Shown: positions 1-6,360, counted from the stretch's first letter. The stretch is 11,244 bases of DNA from Actinomycetes bacterium (GCA_021819345.1 JAKARG010000059.1:1-11244), one strand, 5' to 3'. Notes: a model not told the origin generated them from the letters alone. Program-made: numbers and translations.

Positions 1-456
1 AACGTCTGCCCGGTCTACGAGCGCGTCGGCGGCCATGCTTACGGCTCGGTCTACCCGGGGCCGATCGGCGCGGTGCTCTCCCCGCAGCTGACCGGGGTGG
101 CCGACAACCCGACCCTGCCATTCGCCTCCACCCTCTGCGGCGCCTGCTACGAGGTCTGCCCGGTGGCGATCGACATCCCGACGATGCTCGTCCACCTGCG
201 CGAGCAGGTCGTCGGCTCCGGCGCCGAGCCCGCCGCCGAGCGAGCCGGGATGGCTGCCCTGGCCTGGGCGATGAGCGGGCGCCGGCGCTTCGACGCCACC
301 CTCGCCGGCCTTCGCTCCGCTCGGGTGCTCGGCGGGCGCACCGGGCGCATCCGACGGCTCCCGCCGCCGCTGTCGGCGTGGACGGGAACCCGGGACCTCC
401 CCCGGCCGCCCGAGCGCTCCTTCACCCAGTGGTGGCGGGAGGAGGGCCAGCAGTGA
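1..456 (+). CDS. lutB: LutB, L-lactate utilization iron-sulfur protein (5' truncated)
   Basis: This is the C-terminal 151 residues of LutB, cut by the left edge of the window. LutB belongs to the cytoplasmic LutABC complex that oxidises L-lactate to pyruvate. The fragment opens in NVCPVY, which matches the end of a ferredoxin-type CxxCxxxCP motif. A second cluster motif, CGACYEVCP, has its cysteines at fragment residues 46, 49 and 53. The spacing between the two motifs and the intervening glycine-rich PGPIGAVLSPQLTG stretch are typical of LutB. The end, SFTQWWREEG, matches the usual C-terminus of the family. The stop codon TGA overlaps the GTG start of lutC, so the two are translationally coupled. 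Family and reading frame are clear; the upstream lutA and the start of lutB lie outside the window. Confidence 0.93.
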   Translation, partial: NVCPVYERVGGHAYGSVYPGPIGAVLSPQLTGVADNPTLPFASTLCGACYEVCPVAIDIPTMLVHLREQVVGSGAEPAAERAGMAALAWAMSGRRRFDATLAGLRSARVLGGRTGRIRRLPPPLSAWTGTRDLPRPPERSFTQWWREEGQQ

Positions 457-1115
457 GCCGCGAGGAGGTCCTCGCCCGCATCGCCGCGGCGGTCCCCCCG
501 TCGGCTCGGCCCCCGATCGGCACCGTGGAGCGCCGCTACCGCGGGCCCTCGGGCCGAGGCAGCGTCGAGGCCTTCGCCGAGCGGGTGGCCGACTACCGGG
601 CGACGGTCACGTTCGCCGACGCCTCCGAGGTGCGCGAAGCGGTCGCCGCCGCCCTCGGCCGCCACGGGGCGCGCCGCGTGGTGGTCCCCGCCGGCCTCGA
701 CCCGGACTGGGTGCCGGCGGGCATCGAGGTCGTCGGCGACGACCCGCCGCTGCGCCCCGCCGAGCTGGACGCCCTCGACGGCGTGGTCAGCGGGTGTGCC
801 CTGGCGGTGGCCGAGACCGGCACGATCGTCTTGGACCACGGCCCGGGACAGGGACGGCGTGCCCTCAGCCTGGTCCCCGACCTGCATGTGGTCGTGGTCC
901 CCGCCACCTCCATCGTCGCCGGGGTGCCCGACGCGGTGGCCGCCTGCGACCCCGACCGGCCGCTCACCTGGGTGAGCGGACCGAGCGCCACGAGCGACAT
1001 CGAGCTCGACCGGGTGGAGGGAGTCCACGGCCCGAGGCAGCTCGAGGTGGTGGTGGTGACCGGCGGGGCGGGCGGGGCGGGCGGGGCGGGTGCCGACGCC
1101 GGCGTCCCTCGGTAG
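453..1115 (+). CDS. lutC: LutC, lactate utilization protein, LUD domain
   Basis: A 220-residue LUD (DUF162) protein, the third component of the LutABC lactate oxidation complex, expected in the cytoplasm. The GTG start is chosen because it overlaps the lutB stop (GTGA) and has GGAGG-like purines at 438-445; longer in-frame starts would run deep into lutB. Diagnostic blocks are AETGTIVLD (from residue 120), PDLHVVVVPATSIV and SGPSATSDIE (from residue 175), followed by GVHGPRQLEVVVV, all typical of LutC. The last residues are odd: three GGA tripeptides (204-212) encoded by a perfect 9-bp DNA repeat, then a short tail ADAGVPR. That tail lies beyond the normal LUD fold and is probably disordered. 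Order and overlap with lutB support co-transcription. The identification is secure; regulation cannot be read because the operon promoter is outside. Confidence 0.93.
   Translation: MSREEVLARIAAAVPPSARPPIGTVERRYRGPSGRGSVEAFAERVADYRATVTFADASEVREAVAAALGRHGARRVVVPAGLDPDWVPAGIEVVGDDPPLRPAELDALDGVVSGCALAVAETGTIVLDHGPGQGRRALSLVPDLHVVVVPATSIVAGVPDAVAACDPDRPLTWVSGPSATSDIELDRVEGVHGPRQLEVVVVTGGAGGAGGAGADAGVPR
1062..1090 (+). repeat. Three tandem 9-bp G-rich units at the 3' end of lutC
   Basis: The unit GGCGGGGCG occurs three times in a row, followed by GG. It encodes (Gly-Gly-Ala)3 of LutC. The stretch contains six runs of 3-4 G separated by single C bases, a strong G-quadruplex pattern on the coding strand and therefore also in the mRNA. 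Confidence 0.9.
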
Positions 1116-1158
1116 GCGCCGGCGGGGGTGGCCGCGTCCCTCGGTAGGTGCCGGCGGG
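1102..1158 (+). repeat. 25-bp direct repeat spanning the lutC stop
   Basis: Two copies of a 25-bp sequence beginning GCGTCCCTCGGTAGG lie at 1102-1126 and 1134-1158 (period 32) with one C/T difference. The first copy contains the last codons and TAG stop of lutC; the second lies just downstream. It looks like a local duplication of the gene's end. Confidence 0.85.
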
Positions 1159-1243
1159 CGGGCCGGCGGCGTCCTTGCACCGGGGCCGGCGAGCGGAGCC
1201 GGCTGGCCGAGGGCTGGACGCCCGGGCCCGGAGCACCGCGGAG

Positions 1244-1249
1244 TAGCTT
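1244..1249 (+). promoter_or_regulatory. Candidate -10 box (TAGCTT) of a leaderless transcript
   Basis: TAGCTT fits the actinobacterial TAnnnT -10 pattern. It ends 8 nt before the ATG at 1258, which would place the transcript start at or next to the A of the start codon. No Shine-Dalgarno sequence precedes this ATG, and no convincing -35 box is seen. Confidence 0.4.
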
Positions 1250-1257
1250 CGAGCCCC

Positions 1258-3384
1258 ATGGGATCGAAGGCGGACCGACGCCGCCAGAAGCGAGCCCGCG
1301 AGCAGCGGTCCGAGACCCGCCAGACGCGCAAGCAACTCGACCGGGCCCTCGAAGAGCTGGAGGGGCTCTACCGGCAACTCGAGGCGACCCTCGACGAGAT
1401 CGCCGAACTGGCGGGGGACGAGGATGCCACCGCCACCGACCTCGTGGAGGCACTCCGGTCCGCCACCGATGGGTCGCTGCTCGGCGCGGTCGTCTCCCAG
1501 CCTCGGAGGGGGACCCTGCAGGGCGAGCGGATGGCCGAGGCCGCCGGGGCGAATCGGGCTCCGGCGCTCGCTGCGGCCCTGGCCACCGCGGCTGCCGGCA
1601 CACCGGCCCTCTCCTGGGTGGCGGTCGGAGCGCTCGCCGGCGCCGGCGAGCTACGGGCGGCGGTAGAGCTGGCCGGCAAGCTCCGGGCGGCGGTGGAGCC
1701 GGAGCCGGCGGTGGAGCCCACGCGGGCGGTGGAGCCCACGCGGGCGGTGGAGCCCACGCGGGCGGTAGAGCCCACGCCGACGGTGGAGCCCACGCCGGCG
1801 GTGGAACTGGCGCCGGCCGGCCCAGAGGAGGAGGAGCTCCCCGATGGCGACGAGGAGCAGGTCAGCCGCGGGGAGAAGCGCGTCGACGCGATCGAGGTGC
1901 TGATGGACCTCCAGCTTCGCCTGGGCGAGCACGCAGCGGCAGCGGCGCTGCTCGACGCCGAGTGCACCCGCGACCCCGACGACCTGTACCTCCAGCGGCT
2001 CCGGGTCCGGCTCCACTCCCGGATCGCCAACCTCGCCGGATTGCGGGGTGAGCGGGAACGGATCGAAGAGGAGGCGTCCGAGAGCTGGCGGGTACCCACC
2101 GCCGCGGACCTCGAGGCGGCCCGTAGGAGCCTGGAGCGCTACACCGACCGCTCCCCTCTCGAGCGCCTTCGCACGGCGGTCGCCGCCTTCGTGGCCGCCG
2201 ACCCGGAGCTGTCCGCCTGGGTGGAAGGCGAGGTAGCCGACTGCCTAGCCGAGGTCCGAGAGCTGGCGGGCCTCGGGCCCCTCGAGCACCCGGGCGAGAT
2301 GACGACGATGCTCGGGGGCGCCGCTCCCGAGCCCGGCGGCTCCGCGGGTGAGGCTTCTGTGGTGGCGATGGCCACCGAGCGAGCCTGGTTGTCCGGCCCC
2401 ACCCCCGAGGGGGAAGAGGACCTGCCCGACGAGAGGGGGGTGCTCGGACGCTTCGCCGCGGACCCCGCCACCCCGCCCGAGCTGGCCGAAGCGGCGAGGA
2501 GCTGGCTCACACACGTTCGCTTCGGCCTCTGGCAGGTGGCCGACCCGTCCGAAGCCCTGCAACCTGCGCCGGGCCTCGTGGTCACCGACCTCGTCACCCG
2601 CTCCCAGCTAGCGCTCGTGATCCCAGCGGACCAAGCGGCGAGCCTGCCTCGGTGGTCCGTGATCGCCGGAGCGGCCATCCCCATCGACGGGGTGTGGCAC
2701 AGCGAGACAGCGATGGTCCGCCTCGACCCCGAGATGGCCGACCGCGCCACGGGGGCGCTGCTCGAGACCTCCACGGCGGTCTTCGCCACGCTGGCCAAGG
2801 AGGCCGGCCTTCGGCTCCCGAAGCCCCGCCACCGCGACCTCTCGAACCCCGAGCCGTACGGGGTCCGCTGCGAGCTCGACGAGCCGATGGACCCCATGAT
2901 CGCCGCCCTCACTTCGAAGATCGTCGGAGGGAGCCTCCAGTTCCTGGTCGGTCTGGCTGAGGGGGTGAACCGGCACTTACTCGCATCGGTCGCGGCCAGC
3001 GGGTCCCCGCCGGGGCTGGTCCGCTCGGCGCTCGGCGCAGACGACCCTCTCGGGTTGAGCCAGATCGTCCCCCCCGTGGCCCTGCGTGCCTCCGAGCCCC
3101 CCCTGCTCTCCGCACCTGCTCCCGTTGGCCGCCCGCTCCGGCCCGGTCGCCCGGGCAGCTCGGCCGCCGCTGCAGCCTGGCGGGAGGAATGGATCGACGA
3201 GCGGCTGGCCGCCCTCGGCGGGCTCAGTCCCCGCGCAGCAGCGAAGGACCCCCACCAGCAAGAGCGCCTCGAGTCCCTCCTGCGCACCTTGGAGCACGAA
3301 GCCGACCTGGCCGCGGCTGCCGGCGACGAGGCGCTCGACATCGATGCCCTCCGCCTGGCGCTCGGGATGGCCCCCACAGGCTGA
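1258..3384 (+). CDS. Protein of unknown function with coiled coil, AVEPTR repeats and TPR-like region
   Basis: A 708-residue protein that I cannot assign to a named family. It has no signal peptide or membrane segment. Residues 1-12 are very basic (MGSKADRRRQKR); 15-52 form a predicted coiled coil (QLDRALEELEGLYRQLEATL). Residues 145-186 are seven hexapeptide repeats (AVEPTR type), then an acidic linker. Around 211-262 (AIEVLMDLQLRLGEHAAAAALL) the pattern is TPR-like. Residues 422-490 (FGLWQVADP...VVTDLVTRSQ) and 642-690 (EEWIDERLAALGGLSPRAAA...RLESLLRTLE) resemble, by memory, modules found in SEC-C-motif proteins of actinobacteria and related bacteria. No SEC-C CxCx8CC/CH motif is present here, so that link is tentative. 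The ATG at 1258 is chosen because upstream in-frame sequence is the repeat-rich spacer and lutC end; it lacks an SD. It stands alone between lutC and convergent bioY. Confidence 0.85.
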   Translation: MGSKADRRRQKRAREQRSETRQTRKQLDRALEELEGLYRQLEATLDEIAELAGDEDATATDLVEALRSATDGSLLGAVVSQPRRGTLQGERMAEAAGANRAPALAAALATAAAGTPALSWVAVGALAGAGELRAAVELAGKLRAAVEPEPAVEPTRAVEPTRAVEPTRAVEPTPTVEPTPAVELAPAGPEEEELPDGDEEQVSRGEKRVDAIEVLMDLQLRLGEHAAAAALLDAECTRDPDDLYLQRLRVRLHSRIANLAGLRGERERIEEEASESWRVPTAADLEAARRSLERYTDRSPLERLRTAVAAFVAADPELSAWVEGEVADCLAEVRELAGLGPLEHPGEMTTMLGGAAPEPGGSAGEASVVAMATERAWLSGPTPEGEEDLPDERGVLGRFAADPATPPELAEAARSWLTHVRFGLWQVADPSEALQPAPGLVVTDLVTRSQLALVIPADQAASLPRWSVIAGAAIPIDGVWHSETAMVRLDPEMADRATGALLETSTAVFATLAKEAGLRLPKPRHRDLSNPEPYGVRCELDEPMDPMIAALTSKIVGGSLQFLVGLAEGVNRHLLASVAASGSPPGLVRSALGADDPLGLSQIVPPVALRASEPPLLSAPAPVGRPLRPGRPGSSAAAAAWREEWIDERLAALGGLSPRAAAKDPHQQERLESLLRTLEHEADLAAAAGDEALDIDALRLALGMAPTG
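1690..1815 (+). repeat. Seven 18-bp tandem units encoding AVEPTR-type hexapeptides
   Basis: Units start at 1690, 1708, 1726, 1744, 1762, 1780 and 1798 and encode AVEPEP, AVEPTR, AVEPTR, AVEPTR, AVEPTP, TVEPTP and AVELAP. The three central copies are identical in DNA, pointing to recent expansion by slippage or unequal recombination. The product is a Pro/Glu-rich, probably extended linker between the coiled coil and the TPR-like region. Confidence 0.95.
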
Positions 3385-3412
3385 CCCGACCTTCTGCCCC
3401 TGCGGGAGGCGC

Positions 3413-3437
3413 GGATGGCCGACCGAGCGGTCCATCC
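3413..3437. terminator. Candidate bidirectional terminator hairpin
   Basis: Arms GGATG-(gcc)-GACCG and CGGTC-CATCC form ten base pairs with a 3-nt bulge and a very tight AG centre. The hairpin lies 29 nt after the stop of the 708-residue protein and 27 nt beyond the stop of convergent bioY, so it could end both transcripts. There is no T-tract on either side. Confidence 0.4.
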
Positions 3438-3463
3438 CGGACTGCGACGAGCGCTCGGCTCGA

Positions 3464-4060
3464 TCAGGAGCGACGCAGGCGCCCCACCAGTCGCCAGGCA
3501 CCTGGGAGCACCGCGGCAGCCAGGGCCAGCTTGAGGGCGTCTCCGGGGAGGAACGGCACCATTCCCTCGGCCAGCGCTGCGGCTGGGGAGAGGTGCAGCC
3601 AGATGGCGAGCCAGGAGACCCCGACGAGGTAGACGACCGCCGTCCCGGCGAGCATCGTCACCACCGTGCGGAGCGGGGTCCGGTCCCCACCCCGGGCAGC
3701 GAGCGCCCCGACCAACGCTCCCGCGATGGGGTACGACAGCAGGTAGCCGAGGGGCGCACCGACCATGCCAGCCGTCCCGCCGGCGAACCAGGGCACGCCG
3801 AGCAAGCCGGCGGCCACGTAGAGAACCATGGCGAGCGACCCCCGCCGCCACCCGAGAACTGCGCCACCGAGCAGCACTCCGAAGGTCTGCCCGGTGACCG
3901 GAACGGGCGTCCCCGGCAGGTGGAACGACACCTGTGCGAGGACACCCACGAGGCCGGCGAACGCGACGACCATGACTGCGTCGGAGGCGACCGCCTCGGG
4001 CACCAGGTCGCCGAGCACCCCGCGGCGATCGGGTGTGAGCAGACCTGCGTCAGCTGGCAT
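3464..4060 (-). CDS. bioY: BioY, biotin transporter substrate-binding (S) component
   Basis: A 198-residue integral membrane protein of the BioY family, the biotin-binding S component of ECF transporters. Family marks are VTGQTFGVLLGGAVLG (residues 55-70), a glycine-rich YVAAGLLGVPWFAGG, YLLSYPIAG (106-114) and PFLPGDALKLALA near the C-terminus (169-181). About six hydrophobic segments alternate with short loops, as expected, and length is normal. The ATG start is supported by AGGAGG four nt upstream. A longer in-frame reading exists upstream, but it lacks such a site and runs through two inverted repeats. No ecfA or ecfT gene lies in the window, so this BioY either works alone or shares a module encoded elsewhere; no biotin synthesis gene is adjacent. 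It is divergent from the DIP1984-family gene and convergent with the 708-residue protein. Confidence 0.95.
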   Translation of the reverse strand: MPADAGLLTPDRRGVLGDLVPEAVASDAVMVVAFAGLVGVLAQVSFHLPGTPVPVTGQTFGVLLGGAVLGWRRGSLAMVLYVAAGLLGVPWFAGGTAGMVGAPLGYLLSYPIAGALVGALAARGGDRTPLRTVVTMLAGTAVVYLVGVSWLAIWLHLSPAAALAEGMVPFLPGDALKLALAAAVLPGAWRLVGRLRRS

Positions 4061-4073
4061 GTCGCCTCCTATC

Positions 4074-4094
4074 GACCGGGACGGTTCCCCGGTC
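4074..4094 (-). promoter_or_regulatory. Inverted repeat in the bioY leader
   Basis: Perfect 7-bp arms GACCGGG and CCCGGTC flank a 7-nt loop, ending 4 nt upstream of the bioY AGGAGG. It could be an mRNA hairpin next to the ribosome binding site or a dimeric-protein operator. It does not match the BirA, BioR or BioQ operator patterns I know. Confidence 0.5.
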
Positions 4095-4109
4095 CCTCGC
4101 AATGCTCTC

Positions 4110-4134
4110 GATCGCCGAGCCACGGTAGGCGATC
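4110..4134 (-). promoter_or_regulatory. Inverted repeat around a possible bioY -10 box
   Basis: Perfect 7-bp arms GATCGCC and GGCGATC flank 11 nt. On the minus strand the spacer contains TACCGT (4122-4127), a TAnnnT -10 candidate that would give a leader of about 55 nt holding the second inverted repeat. No good -35 box is seen, so promoter assignment is weak; an operator over the promoter is the simplest reading. Confidence 0.35.
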
Positions 4135-4221
4135 CGCGAGCAGGGGCGAGAAAATCGCTTGCACTTCCAGAGGCCCTCCGGCGATCCTCTCCTCTCGTCC
4201 GAGGACCGAGGAGGTGTGGAC

Positions 4222-4683
4222 ATGAAGCTTGCAGAGGCACTGGCCGCCAGGGCTGACGCCCAGACCAGGCTCCAGGAGCTACGGAGCCGGATCCGGGACA
4301 ACGCCCGTCACCAGGAGGGCGAGCCCCCCGTCGAGGACCCCAACTCCTTGATCCTCGAAGCCGACCGCGTGGCCGCCGAGCTGACCCGGCTGGTACGAGC
4401 GATCAACGCCACCAACGCCGCCACGCCGCTCGAGGGTGCCGGGACCCTCACCGACGCCATCGCCGAGCGCGACGGCCTTGCGCTGCGGCGCAAGGTCCTG
4501 GCCGAAGCGGCCGCAGAGGCCAACGGCGGCACCGGGATCCGCATGCTGCGCTCCGAGCTGCGGATGGTGAGCGCCCTCGACGTGCCCGAGCTCCGTCGAC
4601 GGATCGACGAGCTGTCCCGGCAGCGCCGGCAGCTCGACCTGCGCATCCAGGCAGCCGACTGGACGACCGAGGTCCTCGTATAG
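4222..4683 (+). CDS. DIP1984 family protein
   Basis: A 153-residue, almost entirely alpha-helical, charged protein of the DIP1984 family, named after a Corynebacterium diphtheriae protein; the molecular role is not established. Recognisable blocks are the start MKLAEALAARADAQTRL, the EDPNSLILEADR stretch, VRAINATNAATPL around residues 53-65, LTDAIAERDGL, and the end ELDLRIQ-like RQLDLRIQAADWTTEVLV. These match the family along its whole length, with normal size. It has no signal peptide or membrane segment and is probably cytoplasmic and coiled-coil forming. The ATG at 4222 is preceded by AGGAGGT at six nt spacing, which rules against the upstream in-frame ATG at 4159. TTGCAC at 4159-4164 could be a -35, but no convincing -10 follows. 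It is divergent from bioY; nothing shows a functional tie. Confidence 0.92.
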   Translation: MKLAEALAARADAQTRLQELRSRIRDNARHQEGEPPVEDPNSLILEADRVAAELTRLVRAINATNAATPLEGAGTLTDAIAERDGLALRRKVLAEAAAEANGGTGIRMLRSELRMVSALDVPELRRRIDELSRQRRQLDLRIQAADWTTEVLV

Positions 4684-5058
4684 CTACAGGCAGTGACCAG
4701 CCGGCGAGTCGGTAGCCGACCACCGACCGGGGCGAGCACCAAGCCTTCTGGCAAACCACCGCATGCGAAGCGGAAGAGGTTCTGAACCCTTCCCACGCAA
4801 CGGCCCGTGAACCTCGCATCGAGCAGGCCGTCGAGCGCGCAGTGGGCAGCGGGCAGTGTGCAGCGGGCACCACCAGGTGCTGACCGGGGAGTGAGCGGCG
4901 AGGGTGGGCTCGGGGACCTCGCCGGCTGGGTCGTCCGGCGCGCGTTGGGGCGGCACTCGGGCGCCGGTGGTCGCAGCGCAGGAGGCCAGGCTGTTGGGCG
5001 TCGACGGGTCGGCGGGTGCGACGAGTCGACGGGTGAGGCGGGTCGACGGGTCGGCGGG
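4684..5058. other. Gene-free 375-bp stretch between two convergent genes
   Basis: Open frames here are only shadows or edge extensions. What it holds: a small hairpin GTCGG-TAG-CCGAC at 4708-4720, a longer hairpin at 4772-4793, an imperfect 14-bp tandem (GCAGTGGGCAGCGG then GCAGTGTGCAGCGG, 4839-4866), and a cluster of GTCGACGGGT repeats that reaches the P450 stop. It reads like accumulated non-coding spacer. Confidence 0.7.
4772..4793 (+). terminator. Candidate terminator downstream of the DIP1984-family gene
   Basis: GGAAG-(a)-GGTTC pairs with GAACC-CTTCC: ten pairs with one bulged A around a minimal loop. It lies 88 nt after the stop at 4683. There is no T-tract. A weaker hairpin (GTCGG-TAG-CCGAC) sits closer to the stop, at 4708-4720. 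Confidence 0.35.
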
Positions 5059-5059
5059 T
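5000..5059. repeat. GTCGACGGGT direct-repeat cluster at the P450 3' end
   Basis: The 18-mer GTCGACGGGTCGGCGGGT occurs perfectly at 5000-5017 and 5042-5059, with a diverged copy (GTCGACGGGTGAGGCGGGT) at 5025-5043 between them. The last base of the final copy is part of the P450 stop codon. Confidence 0.85.
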
Positions 5060-6321
5060 CAGGCAGCCTTCAGTGCCACGTGCTCGAAGCCCCGCAGCAC
5101 CATCAGCCGCCGGCGCACCGGGGGACCGGCGAGCGCCAGGTCGGGGAAGCGACCGACGAGAGCCTCGAGGGCGAGCCTGGCCTCCAGGCGGGCGAGCGGT
5201 GCCCCGAGGCAGTGGTGGATGCCGAGCGAGAACGACAGGTGGCGGTCGGCGTCGGGGCGCTCGACGTCGAACCGGTCGGGGTCCGCGAAGACCTCCGGGT
5301 CACGGTTGGCCCCGCCGATCGAGGCGACGATCGACTGCCCCTTGCCGATCGAGGAGCCCCCGACCTCTACGTCCTCGGTCGCGATCCGGGAGGTCAGCTG
5401 GACCGGGCTGTCGTAGCGGAGGGCCTCCTCGATCGCCCCCGGTACGAGCGAGGGGTCCTCGACCAGCCGGTCCCACGATCCGGGCTCGGAGAGCAGGGCG
5501 ACCACCCCGTTGCCGATCAGGTTGACGGTCGTCTCGAACCCGGCAACGAGGATCAGCGACGCAGTGGCGACGAGCTCGCCGTGGCTCAGGCGCTCGCCAT
5601 CCTGCTCCTCGGCTGCAAGGGCCGAGAGGAGGCTCCCGTCCGGATCGGCTCGGCGTCGCTCCACGAGCTCGGTCAGGTACCCGGCAAGCGCGAGCTCCGA
5701 CGCCCGGGTCCGTCTCTCCGCCGCCCGATCGGACTGAGGCTCCAGGCTCGAGGCGATGTCGTGGCCCCAGCGGCGGAAGTCCCCCTGGTCCTCGGACGGG
5801 ACCCCGAGGAGGTGGCAGATGACTGCGATCGGCAGCGGGAAGGCGACCTCGTCGATGAGATCGAAGCCGGAGCGAGGTTCGAGACCTCCGACCAGGTCGT
5901 CGACCAGCCTGGCGGTCCATTCCTCCAGCCTGGCGACCGCCCGCGAGGTGAACGACGGCGATACCAGCCTCCGGAGCCGGGTGTGGTCCGGTGGGTCCAT
6001 GGTGAGGAGGTCGGCGTCGGGAAGATCACGCCGAGGGTCCCCTGGTGGATAGCTCGGCGGCCGGTACCCGGGCTGGTGCTCGAGCGACGAGCTGAAGCGA
6101 GGGTCGCGCAGGACGCTCGCCACCAGCGCATGGTCGGCCGTCACCCAGGCTCCGAGAGGGCTGCGCACCAGGCCCCGGCCACGTAGCTCGCGATACAGAG
6201 GGTAGGGGTCGAGCTTGGTCGCAGGGGCCATCAGCCGAGCCAGTGGGTCCCTGCGCCACTGGAGCAGCCGCAGCGCTGCGGGCTCGACGAAGCGCCGCCG
6301 GACTGCCTCGCCGACGCTCAC
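5059..6321 (-). CDS. Cytochrome P450 (soluble bacterial class)
   Basis: A complete 420-residue bacterial cytochrome P450, a soluble haem monooxygenase dependent on separate ferredoxin and reductase partners not present here. Visible signatures: MDPPDHTRLRRLV (108-120), I-helix AGFETT (260-265) with the oxygen-activating acid-Thr pair, ExxR at E299-R302 (EEALR), and the haem loop FSLGIHHCLG (364-373) with Cys371 as axial ligand. Ser365 replaces the usual second Gly of FGxGxHxCxG, a tolerated change. Length is normal and all key residues are present, so it should be active; the substrate cannot be told. The GTG start at 6321 follows the upstream stop and overlaps a mini-ORF as GTGA; no strong SD is seen. 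It is divergent from a TetR gene 76 nt away, over a shared operator, so that regulator probably controls it. Confidence 0.95.
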   Translation of the reverse strand: MSVGEAVRRRFVEPAALRLLQWRRDPLARLMAPATKLDPYPLYRELRGRGLVRSPLGAWVTADHALVASVLRDPRFSSSLEHQPGYRPPSYPPGDPRRDLPDADLLTMDPPDHTRLRRLVSPSFTSRAVARLEEWTARLVDDLVGGLEPRSGFDLIDEVAFPLPIAVICHLLGVPSEDQGDFRRWGHDIASSLEPQSDRAAERRTRASELALAGYLTELVERRRADPDGSLLSALAAEEQDGERLSHGELVATASLILVAGFETTVNLIGNGVVALLSEPGSWDRLVEDPSLVPGAIEEALRYDSPVQLTSRIATEDVEVGGSSIGKGQSIVASIGGANRDPEVFADPDRFDVERPDADRHLSFSLGIHHCLGAPLARLEARLALEALVGRFPDLALAGPPVRRRLMVLRGFEHVALKAA

Positions 6322-6344
6322 CCGACCGCCATCCGAGATTTCAT
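6318..6344 (-). CDS. Putative 8-codon leader ORF coupled to the P450 gene
   Basis: ATG to TGA encodes MKSRMAVG. The ATG begins 6 nt after the TACCGT -10 box, at the expected transcript start, so it would be read as leaderless. Its TGA overlaps the GTG of the P450 (GTGA). This could deliver ribosomes to a start that lacks a clear SD. It is very short and could be chance; no codon-use test is possible. Confidence 0.35.
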   Translation of the reverse strand: MKSRMAVG

Positions 6345-6360
6345 ATACCGACGGTATGTG
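6342..6360. promoter_or_regulatory. Palindromic operator, probably for the divergent TetR regulator
   Basis: The core ATACCG-A-CGGTAT is a perfect inverted repeat, extended to a 19-bp near-palindrome (one mismatched pair). It covers the P450 -10 box. The half-site sequence ACGGTATGT is repeated at 6368-6376, 17 bp on, and a further palindrome GTTGGCCAAC lies at 6360-6369 between them. Placement between a TetR gene and its divergent neighbour is the classic arrangement for autoregulation plus repression of the neighbour. Confidence 0.7.

Noticed and set aside
147..1331. Long minus-strand open frames opposite lutB/lutC (also 593-1603)
   Set aside because: Arg/Pro/Gly-rich low-complexity translations antisense to a well-identified operon; typical high-GC shadows.
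3385..3420. CPCGRRG reading in another frame just after the 708-residue protein, reminiscent of a SEC-C motif lost by frameshift
   Set aside because: Only the first CxC pair is present; the second Cys-Cys/His pair is missing, and the existing stop follows a natural-looking C-terminus.
2139..3851. 570-codon minus-strand frame across the 708-residue gene and the bioY end
   Set aside because: It is antisense to a consistent coding frame and runs through bioY in a wrong frame; composition is Ser/Arg/Ala-rich without domain patterns.
4770..4800. Possible tRNA T-arm (GGTTCTGAACC)
   Set aside because: No acceptor, D or anticodon arms can be folded around it; better explained as a terminator-like hairpin.
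4807..6186. 459-codon plus-strand frame opposite the P450 gene
   Set aside because: The P450 frame carries all catalytic motifs; this frame is its complement plus repeat-rich spacer.
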